From Thalassotalea_B piscium_A (GTDB taxonomy: Bacteria; Pseudomonadota; Gammaproteobacteria; Enterobacterales; Alteromonadaceae): a stretch of DNA of 64,000 nucleotides. The position numbers and the translations under genes were made by a program. The stretch spans positions 3,286,001 to 3,350,000 of the forward strand of contig CP186339.1 in assembly GCA_049347715.1 (NCBI GenBank), in the 5' to 3' direction. The notes below the pieces were generated by a model. That model was not told where the DNA came from. It made no database searches and saw nothing but the letters and a program-made list of their open reading frames with translations. Below, one piece after another: positions 1-9,227 of this stretch (position 1 is its first letter; the number at the start of each line of letters is the position of its first letter).

Positions 1-1033
1 CTGTCGACGACACTGTTTCTTTTTGGTTATCATTAACGAGTTGTTCTGCTTCATTTTTTTCGTTATTAACTAAGACTGGCTCAGTCACACTTTCATCACT
101 CGCTTTTGATGATATTTTCTCTGCAGTTTGCACCATAGACTGTGACAATGATTTATTTGGCGATAACACAACTACACGTTTTTTAACCTTAGTCTCCGGA
201 GACATAACTAGCTTATATTCAGTAGCAACTGTATCCGCTTCAATTACAGCCAGACCATTTAATATGTATTCTTTAGCTTCAAATGATGCGGGAAACATTT
301 TAACTAACATGCTGGCATAATTTTTGGCTGTTTTATGATCATATTGTTTTTCATGGATTTTAAATGCTAATGCTAAAGCACCTGGCGTAAAGTGTCTTGA
401 TGATCTTTCATATCGAGTGAAAAAGGATTGTGCACTTTTATAGTCACCTTTTATATATTGTAAACGCACCATTTGTAGTAATACACTGGCGTTACTAGGG
501 CTATGTAAAATGGCTTTTTCTAAATACATTTCTGCTTTAGTAAAATGCTTAGCTTGTAATTGGCAAATAGCCAAATTTTGATAGCTTTGTGAAACTAATA
601 AATAACTCGGTACTGCAATTGCTTTTAAAAATTGTTCTTCCGCTGCTTGATATTGTTCCTGCTTACATAAAAAAGCACCGTAATTATTCAAGGTGTCTGC
701 ATCATCACTTTGTATCGATAATGCTTTTTCATATGACTTAATTGCCAACTCAGGCTCAGCCACAGTATCGTAATAATGAGCAAAAGCAGTATGCACTTGC
801 ACTAAATTAGGTGAAAAACGTTTCGCTTTTTCTAAATTTAATTTAGCTTGAGTAGTGTTGCCCATTTTTAAATATCCTAAACCCAAGGATATTCGAGTCA
901 TCGCTATCTCATTATTGGAAGACTCATTTTCCACCATAGGCTTACTCGCATCACCATCATAGCGTTGAGTTACACAGCCAGTGACAAAATTAAGACATAA
1001 TAGAGCTAATAGTATTTTTTTCAAATTTACCAT
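1..1033 (-). CDS. pilW: PilW/PilF-type pilotin lipoprotein with TPR repeats (C-terminus outside window)
   Basis: The reading frame opens with ATG at 1033 and stays open to the window edge, about 344 residues. The N-terminus is a lipoprotein signal with a lipobox ending LNFVTGC, followed by tetratricopeptide repeats over roughly residues 40-250 (for example LGLGYLKMGNTTQAKLNLEK). PilW/PilF is the outer-membrane pilotin that helps the type IV pilus secretin assemble. It is normally about 250 residues, so the low-complexity Ser/Thr/Glu/Lys-rich tail beyond residue 260 is an extension of unknown role. It follows rlmN on the same strand with a 30-base gap after the rlmN stop, the usual rlmN-pilW order in gammaproteobacteria. 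Family is well supported; pilus function is inferred from that context. Confidence 0.8.
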   Translation of the reverse strand, partial: MVNLKKILLALLCLNFVTGCVTQRYDGDASKPMVENESSNNEIAMTRISLGLGYLKMGNTTQAKLNLEKAKRFSPNLVQVHTAFAHYYDTVAEPELAIKSYEKALSIQSDDADTLNNYGAFLCKQEQYQAAEEQFLKAIAVPSYLLVSQSYQNLAICQLQAKHFTKAEMYLEKAILHSPSNASVLLQMVRLQYIKGDYKSAQSFFTRYERSSRHFTPGALALAFKIHEKQYDHKTAKNYASMLVKMFPASFEAKEYILNGLAVIEADTVATEYKLVMSPETKVKKRVVVLSPNKSLSQSMVQTAEKISSKASDESVTEPVLVNNEKNEAEQLVNDNQKETVSST

Positions 1034-1063
1034 AATCCGTTTGCGTCACATTTAATAATTTAG

Positions 1064-2227
1064 TTATCCTACTATTTTTACTGATATATTGTCAGCTTTC
1101 ACTTGTTTTTTTTCTGCAATATTTGCAGTCCGTTTTGTACGATCTAATACATCACCGGCTAATTGTCCACATGCTGCATCAATATCATCACCTCTCGTAC
1201 GACGAGTTATCACCGTAAGTCCATAACTTTGAAGAACTTTATCAAATCTATCAATACGGGAGTTACTTGATCTTTTATAAGGAGATCCTGGATAAGGATT
1301 AAATGGAATCAAGTTAATTTTACTTGGTAAATCTTTTAATGCATGCGCTAATTCATGCGCCTGCTCGGTACTGTCATTGACATGATCGAGCATTACATAT
1401 TCGATGGTCGCTTGTTTATTTGCTTTTGAACCATCAATATAACGTCCTGCAGCAGCTAAAAACTCTTCTAATGGGTATTTTTTATTGATAGGTACAAGTT
1501 CATCTCTCAATTGATTATTAGGTGCATGGATAGAAATAGCTAACGCACAATCAATTTTTTCTTTCAACATATCTAATGCCGGCACAACCCCGGAAGTACT
1601 TACTGTGACTCGACGTTTTGACAGTCCATAACCCAAGTCATTTAGCATAGTATCAAGAGCTGGGATCAAGTTTTTCATATTCAATAAAGGCTCACCCATC
1701 CCCATCATTACAATGTTAGTGATCGGGCGTTTACCGGCAATTCGCGTAGCGCCAATATCATTAGCTACACGCCATACTTGACCGATAATTTCAGCCATCG
1801 ACAAATTTCGATTAAAACCTTGTTGGGCCGTGGCACAAAATGTACATTCCAGCGCACAACCTACTTGCGAAGATACACATAAAGTTGCACGATCGTTTTC
1901 AGGGATCCAAACCGTTTCAACTTCTTGCCCACCTTCAAGCTTTAACGCGTACTTAATCGTTCCATCTTCGGATACTTGTTTTTCAGCAATTTCAGGGGCT
2001 TTAATTTCTGTATTTCTTTGCAACTTTTCCCGTAACTTTTTATTAATATTAGTCATTTGTTCAAAGTCATCGTAACCAAAGTGATAAATCCACTTCATGA
2101 TCTGGTCAGCACGAAATGGCTTTTCACCAATAGAAGCAAAATACTCGCGCATCATTTGATGATCTAAATTAAGTAAGTTAACTTTTTTATATGTTTCAGG
2201 ATCTACGGGGGTTACATCGTCAGTCAT
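1064..2227 (-). CDS. rlmN: Dual-specificity 23S rRNA/tRNA adenine-C2 methyltransferase RlmN
   Basis: This radical-SAM enzyme methylates C2 of A2503 in 23S rRNA and of A37 in some tRNAs. The Cx3Cx2C cluster motif is visible as CALECTFC, the SAM-binding GMGEPL follows, and the C-terminal catalytic cysteine lies in ACGQLAG. I take the ATG at 2227 (protein starts MTDDVTP) rather than the in-frame TTG 12 bases upstream, because a GGA ribosome-binding site sits about 8 bases before that ATG and the extra residues MEFC are not family-like. Length is then 387 residues, normal for the family. pilW follows downstream on the same strand, so the two may be cotranscribed. Confidence 0.95.
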   Translation of the reverse strand: MTDDVTPVDPETYKKVNLLNLDHQMMREYFASIGEKPFRADQIMKWIYHFGYDDFEQMTNINKKLREKLQRNTEIKAPEIAEKQVSEDGTIKYALKLEGGQEVETVWIPENDRATLCVSSQVGCALECTFCATAQQGFNRNLSMAEIIGQVWRVANDIGATRIAGKRPITNIVMMGMGEPLLNMKNLIPALDTMLNDLGYGLSKRRVTVSTSGVVPALDMLKEKIDCALAISIHAPNNQLRDELVPINKKYPLEEFLAAAGRYIDGSKANKQATIEYVMLDHVNDSTEQAHELAHALKDLPSKINLIPFNPYPGSPYKRSSNSRIDRFDKVLQSYGLTVITRRTRGDDIDAACGQLAGDVLDRTKRTANIAEKKQVKADNISVKIVG

Positions 2228-2381
2228 GCAAAATTCCAATACAGCAAATTTAATGGGCTAAATTGTACGCTTTTTATTCAATCGTCACAATTTTGTCTAA
2301 ATAATAAAGCGTAATATTCTCATTTCATTTAAAAATAAAAACGTTAGGCTATATTTTTTAAAGTTATTCGTATAAATAACA

Positions 2382-2414
2382 AAAGGATTTTACCGTTATC
2401 CAGCAAAATCCTTT
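2382..2414 (-). terminator. Hairpin downstream of ndk
   Basis: A perfect 10-base inverted repeat (AAAGGATTTT with AAAATCCTTT, 13-base loop) lies between the ndk stop and rlmN. On the minus strand it is followed by TTTTGTTATTT, a modest U-tract. It probably ends ndk transcription and separates it from rlmN. Confidence 0.55.
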
Positions 2415-2465
2415 CGATCTCATTTCAACAGTGTTCTCCATTAATAAATGAAGATCACAATCAAA

Positions 2466-2897
2466 TTAACGAGTACGTGGGCAAATTTCGTCGTCAGAGA
2501 AGAAGTATGCAATTTCACGTGCTGCAGATTCTAAAGCATCTGAACCGTGACATGCATTTTCGTCGATAGAGTCAGCATAATCAGCGCGTAATGTACCCGC
2601 TAGTGCTTCTGCAGGATTTGTTGCACCCATGATTTCGCGGTTTTTAAGAACAGCATTTTCACCTTCTAACACTTGAACCATTACTGGGCCTGATGTCATG
2701 AATTCAACTAGCGCACCAAAAAATGGACGTTCGCTATGCTCTGCGTAAAAGCCTTCAGCTTTTTCTTTTGACAAGTGAACCATTTTAGCAGCAACAATTT
2801 TTAAACCTGCTGTTTCAAAACGGTTATAAATTTGACCAATAACATTTTTTGCAACTGCGTCAGGTTTTACGATAGAAAAAGTACGTTCGATAGCCAT
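2466..2897 (-). CDS. ndk: Nucleoside diphosphate kinase
   Basis: Transfers the terminal phosphate from ATP to nucleoside diphosphates, balancing NTP and dNTP pools in the cytoplasm. The 143-residue length is standard. The catalytic histidine is visible at residue 117 in NACHGSD, and the N-terminal ERTFSIVKPDAV is the family signature. An AGAGGG ribosome-binding site precedes the ATG at 2897. It is a separate unit from the adhesin operon upstream, with about 240 bases between them. Confidence 0.97.
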   Translation of the reverse strand: MAIERTFSIVKPDAVAKNVIGQIYNRFETAGLKIVAAKMVHLSKEKAEGFYAEHSERPFFGALVEFMTSGPVMVQVLEGENAVLKNREIMGATNPAEALAGTLRADYADSIDENACHGSDALESAAREIAYFFSDDEICPRTR

Positions 2898-3051
2898 GAT
2901 AAGCCCTCTTAATAATTAATTATAATTTGTGAAAAATTTTGGGCGCGATTATAGACCAATTATCATCAAATGACTAATGTTATCCTGATCCAATAAGGTG
3001 GCTTATGTCAATAAATGAGGGATTGATAAGTTAGTTGATTTAATTGCTCTA

Positions 3052-3074
3052 TCCCTAGCGTTTAAAGCTAGGGA
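3052..3074 (-). terminator. Possible terminator of the adhesin operon
   Basis: A perfect 8-base inverted repeat (TCCCTAGC / GCTAGGGA, 7-base loop) lies about 65 bases past the stop of the last adhesin-operon gene. There is no strong T-run, so factor-independent termination is uncertain. Confidence 0.35.
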
Positions 3075-3139
3075 GAAAGTCATGTTCTAAGGTATAAAAT
3101 TGGCTGTGTTATTTCTATTAAAAGATCTAAAGTCTAAGC

Positions 3140-5056
3140 CTAAACATCTTCTGCAGGGGAAATATACCCTTGATAACCATCAGCTTTTATTGAATTAAAA
3201 TGTGATAATTGCTCTTCATCTTCTATGCCTGTAATAATGACCTCAATATTTAATCCCTTAGCCACATTCAATAATGCTCGACACAATTCTTTACTTTGAT
3301 TTAATTTTTCATAATAAGCAAAAGATTGATCTAATTTTATATAATGAGGACTCAATGTCTGTAAATAATCTAAAGATCCTATTTGACGACCACATTGATC
3401 GATACCTATCTTGGCTCCGGCGGCTCTAATAACGTCAGCTAGTTGCGAGCATTGGTGGAAACTACTTATTACTGATGACTCAGTAAATTCAAATAACATA
3501 CGTTCCACATTTGGTGTTTTTATTAAAAATTCTTTTAACCAAAGCGCAAACTCGGGAGCTTGTATACTTTCATGAGTTAAATTTATAGCAACATTCCCGT
3601 TTGCTGACGCTATAATATCTTGTTGTTCTATCGACCGAAGTAAACATTGATCTAATTGCACACCTAATGACAATAATTCAATAAAAGGCATAAATTCAGA
3701 AGCTTTGACAATATTTTCATCAATACTTAAGCGACAATATATTTCACGTTGGATGACTTCTTCTCTATTCATACTTAAAACTGGCTGCCACTGAAATACA
3801 AACTGATTATTATTAATGGCATCAATGAGCTTAGTACGCCACTGTTCACGACTGTATTTTTGTGGTTGTTCCGCATCAATCCAATGGAGAATTTTATTCT
3901 CACGTTTAGCTTGCTGTAATGCGTTATCAGACTGAGAAAGTAAATCTGACGCTGACATATTATCAATACGTTGGCTAACACCTAGAGCAAAGCCAGTATT
4001 CGGAATACAACCGGCTTTAGTTAGCTCTTGGTTAATTAATCTAATTAAAGATTGTAAATATATCTCAATTTTGTGATGTTCTGCTTTTGTTATTAGAAAG
4101 GCAAACTCAGTATTAGCAATACGCGCGATAATGGTCTCAGCAATTAGTGGTAATTCTTTTTTCATATTCTCAGATAGCGCTCTGATAATCTCATCACGTC
4201 CCTGATAACCATATTTGCTATAAATATCATCAAGCCAGTCAAATTTGGCAATAATAAGCCCTCCAAATCCTGGTTCACCCAACCAATTAATAAGTTGTGC
4301 AGTTAAATATTGGCGATTTGGTAAATTAGACACTTGGTCAATAAGGTTTTCTTCTTTTAAACTATTCACTTCTTTGTCTAAATTAGAAAATATTTCTTTT
4401 AATTGCCCTGACATTACATTAATAGCTCCAACCACATCTTTTAACTCGGTTGTTCTTGGTAATTCAATATCTTGGCCAAATTTTCGTTGTGAAATAGCTT
4501 TTGCTTGAGTCGCAATGTTATGTAGCGGCTTTAAAATACGATTTAATCTGATTCGTAACACAATCAAGGAGAGAATAAAAAGCAATGACAGTACCATGAC
4601 GGTATCATTCATCACTCGCCATAACTCTCGATACCCCAATCCCGGATGACCTTCAATTTCAAGAGTAGCAAGTTGCATCCAACCAGATGTAATTAGTGTT
4701 TCTTTTGTTTGTGATTTAAATAATTCTAAATTAATAAACCAGTTAGGCACACCTTCAATAACAACAGGGTTTTCCCACACTTGCTCTTTACCGTCTACCA
4801 ACCACGTCAGTTTCACTTTACGATAGAATCCCCCTTCAAAAATCACATTAACTAAGGTTTCTGCCGTTGCCATATCGCCTGTTTCTAGATGTGGCTTTAG
4901 CATTAATCCTAAAGAAGTAATGGTGTTATTTAAGTCGGATTCCATTTGCTGATTCATAAAATCACGGGTTTGTTCAAATTGAAAATAAACTAAACTCGAC
5001 ATTATCAATAAAAATAGTCCGAACAGTAATGAGTTTATTTCTCTGAAGAGGGTCAT
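3140..5056 (-). CDS. lapD: LapD/BpfD-type inner-membrane cyclic-di-GMP receptor
   Basis: The 638-residue protein has a transmembrane segment near residues 10-28, a periplasmic LapD/MoxY-type sensor domain (about 29-150), a second membrane segment (about 153-172), a HAMP helix, then GGDEF and EAL domains. Both output domains look catalytically dead: the GGDEF position reads NTEFA, EALxR reads EIYCR, and DDFGTG reads DQCGRQ. In known Lap systems such a receptor binds c-di-GMP through its EAL domain and sequesters the LapG protease in the periplasm, so the adhesin stays on the surface. It directly follows the LapG-type gene with a 4-base gap. Assignment from architecture and neighbours is strong. 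Confidence 0.92.
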   Translation of the reverse strand: MTLFREINSLLFGLFLLIMSSLVYFQFEQTRDFMNQQMESDLNNTITSLGLMLKPHLETGDMATAETLVNVIFEGGFYRKVKLTWLVDGKEQVWENPVVIEGVPNWFINLELFKSQTKETLITSGWMQLATLEIEGHPGLGYRELWRVMNDTVMVLSLLFILSLIVLRIRLNRILKPLHNIATQAKAISQRKFGQDIELPRTTELKDVVGAINVMSGQLKEIFSNLDKEVNSLKEENLIDQVSNLPNRQYLTAQLINWLGEPGFGGLIIAKFDWLDDIYSKYGYQGRDEIIRALSENMKKELPLIAETIIARIANTEFAFLITKAEHHKIEIYLQSLIRLINQELTKAGCIPNTGFALGVSQRIDNMSASDLLSQSDNALQQAKRENKILHWIDAEQPQKYSREQWRTKLIDAINNNQFVFQWQPVLSMNREEVIQREIYCRLSIDENIVKASEFMPFIELLSLGVQLDQCLLRSIEQQDIIASANGNVAINLTHESIQAPEFALWLKEFLIKTPNVERMLFEFTESSVISSFHQCSQLADVIRAAGAKIGIDQCGRQIGSLDYLQTLSPHYIKLDQSFAYYEKLNQSKELCRALLNVAKGLNIEVIITGIEDEEQLSHFNSIKADGYQGYISPAEDV

Positions 5057-5060
5057 TATC

Positions 5061-5777
5061 TTAAAACTCCATTTTGAGTTTGGGTTGTTTGAGTTTAGAA
5101 GTTGTTATACGTTGTCTTAAATCTTGCCAACGCTTAAGTCGTGAAGAGTTGCCACTGAGCACCCCACTCCCTTTTTCCTTATTTAACCACAGCTGACTGG
5201 CATTAAAACTATAGATAGGGATTAAATCATTTCGTTGATTTGCCGCTTTTATCTCACCGTCAAGATTATCTAAAATTAAAGGCATAGCACTTGGTGTCTC
5301 ATAATAGGCGAGAACCATATGATATTGATTGAGTTTTAACGCTTTAACCATAGTGATTCGCATTTTTTTATCAGGTATTCCTAGCTCTAATAAGGTAAAA
5401 TATTTGGCAATAGAATAATCTTCACAATCGCCACCATTTACTCCAATAAACTCAATCGGTGTTGCCCAATAATTATTAACGCCCCACAATTTACTATCAT
5501 CAATAAAATTGAATGTATTAAAAAATTGATTTACTTTGTTTAACGATTCTATTTCAGGCTTATTTTCATTTTCTTGCATTAATTTAAACCAAGTTCTACC
5601 TCGTTTCGCCGCTCTTTTTCCATAATTTTTATCTAAAGTAGAAACAATTTTTTCTTGATCTAAAGGCTGGTGTGTCTGAGCAAAAATAGCAGATAACAAG
5701 ATAAAATGTATAAGTAATATATGTCCTAGCTTTACAATCAGTCTCTTGACTAAAGCTTTGATACTTATATTACTCAT
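5061..5777 (-). CDS. lapG: LapG/BpfG-type periplasmic cysteine protease (transglutaminase-like)
   Basis: A 238-residue protein with an N-terminal hydrophobic export segment (about residues 14-34). The catalytic triad can be read: Cys118 in NGGDCEDYS, His153 in QYHMVLAYY and Asp170 in PLILDNLDG; the 17-residue His-Asp spacing equals that of Pseudomonas LapG. The acidic residues around Cys118 match the calcium-binding site of the family. LapG cleaves a TAAG site in the adhesin N-terminus and releases it from the cell when c-di-GMP falls. The adhesin at 11491-18198 has that site. It lies between the OmpA-like gene and the lapD gene in one operon. Confidence 0.93.
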   Translation of the reverse strand: MSNISIKALVKRLIVKLGHILLIHFILLSAIFAQTHQPLDQEKIVSTLDKNYGKRAAKRGRTWFKLMQENENKPEIESLNKVNQFFNTFNFIDDSKLWGVNNYWATPIEFIGVNGGDCEDYSIAKYFTLLELGIPDKKMRITMVKALKLNQYHMVLAYYETPSAMPLILDNLDGEIKAANQRNDLIPIYSFNASQLWLNKEKGSGVLSGNSSRLKRWQDLRQRITTSKLKQPKLKMEF

Positions 5778-5783
5778 TAATAA

Positions 5784-6422
5784 CTAATCTGCTTTATCTA
5801 CCGTATAAATAGTCCATTTAAGAATATCTACACTGGTATTATTTGATAGTTCAGCCATTATTCTACGATTAGCGGCATGAGCCCTTTCGCTATCACCTTC
5901 TTGCGCTAAACGACTAAAACCATAGCCAACGGAAGATAGGCGACTTGGACTAACCTGATAATCGTTAATCAGTATATCCATAACAGCTTTAGCGCGATTT
6001 TCCGAAAGTACTTGATTGAGCTCAACATTGCCAACTTTACTCGTATGTCCCTCAATAACAACACTAATATCTTGATGTGCATTTAAAAAATCAGCAAGTT
6101 TTTTAACTTCAGGGTAAGCAGCTGCAGGCACAATAAATGAGTTATTTGGAAACTTAATATCAACTTTAAAGGGTTTACTGACTATCGTTTGAGTTCCACA
6201 ACCATAGTTATCAATTAAAGCGCCTTGTATTGTATTATCACACTTTTCTCGAGCTTTAATCACACCGTCACTATCATAGTCGCGCAAATCATTCACCTGT
6301 TGGACAGGTGTATCTATGCTGACAACATGGCTATCCGCACACGCTGTTATAAACAGAGTTAGACAAACAAAAGAGACTATTTTCAACATTAAGGATTGCC
6401 TAGTGAATTTCAAGTTATTCAT
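5784..6422 (-). CDS. OmpA-family lipoprotein of the adhesin operon
   Basis: The chosen ATG at 6422 has a strong AGGGAG ribosome-binding site and gives 212 residues; a longer start at 6446 would overlap the TolC-type gene by 32 bases instead of 8. The N-terminus is a lipoprotein signal (LTLFITAC). A thrombospondin-type-3-like calcium motif (DYDSDGV) follows, then a C-terminal OmpA peptidoglycan-binding domain (about residues 80-190; VVIEGHTSKVG, LSENRAKAV). A homologous OmpA-like gene occupies the same place in the Shewanella bpf operon. A likely role is tethering or stabilising the secretion machine at the outer membrane; that is inference. Confidence 0.85.
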   Translation of the reverse strand: MNNLKFTRQSLMLKIVSFVCLTLFITACADSHVVSIDTPVQQVNDLRDYDSDGVIKAREKCDNTIQGALIDNYGCGTQTIVSKPFKVDIKFPNNSFIVPAAAYPEVKKLADFLNAHQDISVVIEGHTSKVGNVELNQVLSENRAKAVMDILINDYQVSPSRLSSVGYGFSRLAQEGDSERAHAANRRIMAELSNNTSVDILKWTIYTVDKAD

Positions 6423-7812
6423 TATATGCTCCCTGTTCATATTCATGTTCTCCTTGCCAAGCGGTTGATCGCGTAACTCTTAACGAATTGAGCAACTGTC
6501 CCGTCGCATTTAATAAGCGATATTCTGCGCTGAGTTCATTAAAACTTGCTTCTAAGTAATCTTTTCGAGCCTGAAATAGTTCATTTTCAGTATCGAGTAA
6601 ATCTAATAGGTTACGTTGTCCAAGATCAAACTGTTGTTTATAGGCCAATTGTGTATCTTTAGATGAAATGATATGTTGTTTGATATACTTCTTCTGTAAA
6701 TTCAGTAACTCATACGCATTCCATGCAAGACTGAAACTTTCTGTCACTTGTCGATGAGCACTATAATTAATTTCTTTCGCTTGAGATACTTTATAGGCCG
6801 CACTTCTTTCATTAGCGATATCTTTACCACCTGAAAATAAGTTATATCTTAGTCGTATCATAGCAACCGCATCATTACGGTGACCGCCAACATCTGGGCC
6901 GAATTGATTAATACCACTCTCACCGGCAATATCATTATCTGAATTAGCTTCCAGCTCTAGTGAAATTGTTGGGTAATATTTTGACTTCGTCGCTTTTTTT
7001 AATGAATGGGCAGCATTAATATCTTGCATCGCTGATTTTATCACGGGATGATTTTCTGCAGCCAACTTCAAGCCACTATTTTTATCTTTAGGTATCATAT
7101 CGGCATCTGGTACAGGTAAAACTAATTTTTCTGGCTGCGTATTCGTCAATCGGATAAATTGTGTTCTAGCATCTTCATTATTATTACGCGCCGATGCTAA
7201 ATTTGATTGTGCCCTTGCTAAACGTCCAGTCACTTGAGAAAGATCGGCAATACTGCCTAAGCCAGAATCCGTACGTTCTTTTATTTGGTTATAAATTTCT
7301 TGATGCGAAGCAATATTTTTTTCAGCTAATTCAATAAGCTGCTCAGTTTTAATATAATTTAAATAAGCTTTACTGACATTTAAAGCAAGATCTTCTGCAG
7401 TTGCTATCAAAGCCCATTGCTCAGCACTTGCTTCAAATTTTGTTCTATCGATGTCGTTGCTTGTATACATTCCATCAAATAACATCTGTTTAATACTGAT
7501 ACCAAATTCACCGCGTCGTAATTCTGTTTCGCCATCAACTACATTTCTTCTATTAGCCGGAGTGTCAGTATATTCGTATCCATAGCCTGCGGTTAAATCA
7601 ACTGTCGGCAAATAACCTGCAGCGGCTTGATTAACCTCTTCTTCTTTCTCTTTAAATCTTGCAAACGATTGACGAATATCGGGATGAGTATCCAATGCCG
7701 TTGCTACGGCCTCCTCTAAACTCTGTGCATGTAGATTAACTGAATACATTATCGTTAAACTTAACGCACAAACAATTGCTTTTTTGTTTAAATTATATAT
7801 ACCGCTATTCAT
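6415..7812 (-). CDS. lapE: TolC-family outer-membrane channel of the type I secretion system (LapE/AggA-like)
   Basis: A 465-residue protein with a cleavable signal peptide (cleavage near SVNLHAQS) and the two-fold TolC/OEP pattern: the N-terminal half starts with SLEEAVATALDTHPDI and the second half with GLKLAAENHPVIKSA, each followed by long helices. The C-terminal segment has the family's QFDLGQRNLLDLLDTENELF. It should form the trimeric outer-membrane duct that docks on the HlyD-type adaptor. In Pseudomonas and Shewanella this component also holds the adhesin's retention plug. It is the fourth gene of the operon. Confidence 0.93.
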   Translation of the reverse strand: MNSGIYNLNKKAIVCALSLTIMYSVNLHAQSLEEAVATALDTHPDIRQSFARFKEKEEEVNQAAAGYLPTVDLTAGYGYEYTDTPANRRNVVDGETELRRGEFGISIKQMLFDGMYTSNDIDRTKFEASAEQWALIATAEDLALNVSKAYLNYIKTEQLIELAEKNIASHQEIYNQIKERTDSGLGSIADLSQVTGRLARAQSNLASARNNNEDARTQFIRLTNTQPEKLVLPVPDADMIPKDKNSGLKLAAENHPVIKSAMQDINAAHSLKKATKSKYYPTISLELEANSDNDIAGESGINQFGPDVGGHRNDAVAMIRLRYNLFSGGKDIANERSAAYKVSQAKEINYSAHRQVTESFSLAWNAYELLNLQKKYIKQHIISSKDTQLAYKQQFDLGQRNLLDLLDTENELFQARKDYLEASFNELSAEYRLLNATGQLLNSLRVTRSTAWQGEHEYEQGAYNE

Positions 7813-7853
7813 AAATATTCCATATTTGATTAATCATTAAATTGGCAATTACT

Positions 7854-9227
7854 TTACCTTTCCCGCAATGCTGCCTCATTCGCCCTTAATAAGGGATTTA
7901 ATATATATTCTAAAATAGTTCGCTTGCCAGTAATTATATCCACTCGAGTTAACATCCCTGGGATAATAGGCATTTCTTCACCTTGTTTATTCTTTATACT
8001 GGAAGCATCAGTACGCACTCTAATCAGATAAAAACTATTTCCCTCTTCATCTTGCGTAGTGTCAGCACTTATACGTTCTACTTTACCTGTTAGACCACCA
8101 TAGCGTGTAAAATCATACGCAGTGATTTTAACTATTGCAGGTAGTCCTGGATAAATAAACCCAATATCTCTTGGTTGGATTTTTACTTCTATCATCAACT
8201 TATCTTCAGTGGGAACTATTTCAGCAATTTTTTCGCCGGGTTTAACAACTCCACCTAAGGTGTTGATATGAATTGTTTTAATTGTTCCGACCACAGGTGA
8301 TAAAATTAATGCTTTAGTAACCTTATCCTGCGCGCCAACTTGTGATTCATTAATCCGAGATAACTTATTTTGCAATTCATTGAGCTCTGCTCTAGCCTCT
8401 GAACGATAGGCCAGTACAGTTTCTCGACGATTTAATATTGATTCTTGCAAGGCAGATTTAACCTTAGGAGATAGCAGTTTCACTGCACTTAACTCCCCTT
8501 TTAATTCATTAACACTTCGCTCGAGTTTGTACAATTCAATTTTAGAGACAATATTTTTTTCTGCTAACGGTCGCGTTAAATCCAACTCTTTTGTTGCTAA
8601 TTTTAAACTAATGGTGAGCGTCTCAATTTTAGAAATTAATTCTTTAATTTCTTGTTCTTTCTGCTGTATTTGTTGACCTTGAATGTCCAATTGATTAATT
8701 AAATTATCAAGTCTTTCTGAGTATGCATTTTGCTGTCTTGTCACTAATAATTGTGCATTTTTCATTAAGTCTTCGGGATAAACAGGGATATTCTTTTTGA
8801 TTTCAATTTGTCGTTGCCATTGATCATTCTGACCAATTAATATACTCGATAATTCTGCTCTCAAACGAATAATGTTTGATCTTAAGCTATCAACTTCTTG
8901 CTTTTGTTCTGCGAAATCAGATCGAAAGCGCGTATCATCAATCCTAGCTATAGGTTGATTTTTCGTCACTTGCATTCCTTCTTGTACAAACAACTCTTGC
9001 AAGACGCCGCCATCCAAACTTTGTATGATTTGAACTTGCGTTGAAGGAATCACTTTCCCCATGCCAGAAGTCACTTGTTCTAATGAAGAAAAATAAGACC
9101 AGACTAAAAAGCTAAAAAGCAAACCGGCCATCGCCCAGATAGTTAATCGATGCAGACTTGGTACTTCCGTCAACATAGCACCGTAAACATCATCTGCCAT
9201 TTCTAAATCTTGTTGACTAACCTTCAT
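7854..9227 (-). CDS. lapC: HlyD-family periplasmic adaptor of the type I secretion system (LapC-like)
   Basis: The 457-residue protein has one inner-membrane anchor (about residues 28-47), a lipoyl-like half-motif (VIPSTQVQIIQSLDGGVLQE), a long coiled-coil region (about 90-300) rich in Gln/Glu/Leu, and a C-terminal beta-barrel with the family signature PGMLTRVDIITGKRTILEY. It bridges the ABC exporter and the TolC-type channel. Its ATG overlaps the stop of the ABC gene by four bases (ATGA), pointing to translational coupling and a fixed stoichiometry. Confidence 0.94.
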   Translation of the reverse strand: MKVSQQDLEMADDVYGAMLTEVPSLHRLTIWAMAGLLFSFLVWSYFSSLEQVTSGMGKVIPSTQVQIIQSLDGGVLQELFVQEGMQVTKNQPIARIDDTRFRSDFAEQKQEVDSLRSNIIRLRAELSSILIGQNDQWQRQIEIKKNIPVYPEDLMKNAQLLVTRQQNAYSERLDNLINQLDIQGQQIQQKEQEIKELISKIETLTISLKLATKELDLTRPLAEKNIVSKIELYKLERSVNELKGELSAVKLLSPKVKSALQESILNRRETVLAYRSEARAELNELQNKLSRINESQVGAQDKVTKALILSPVVGTIKTIHINTLGGVVKPGEKIAEIVPTEDKLMIEVKIQPRDIGFIYPGLPAIVKITAYDFTRYGGLTGKVERISADTTQDEEGNSFYLIRVRTDASSIKNKQGEEMPIIPGMLTRVDIITGKRTILEYILNPLLRANEAALRER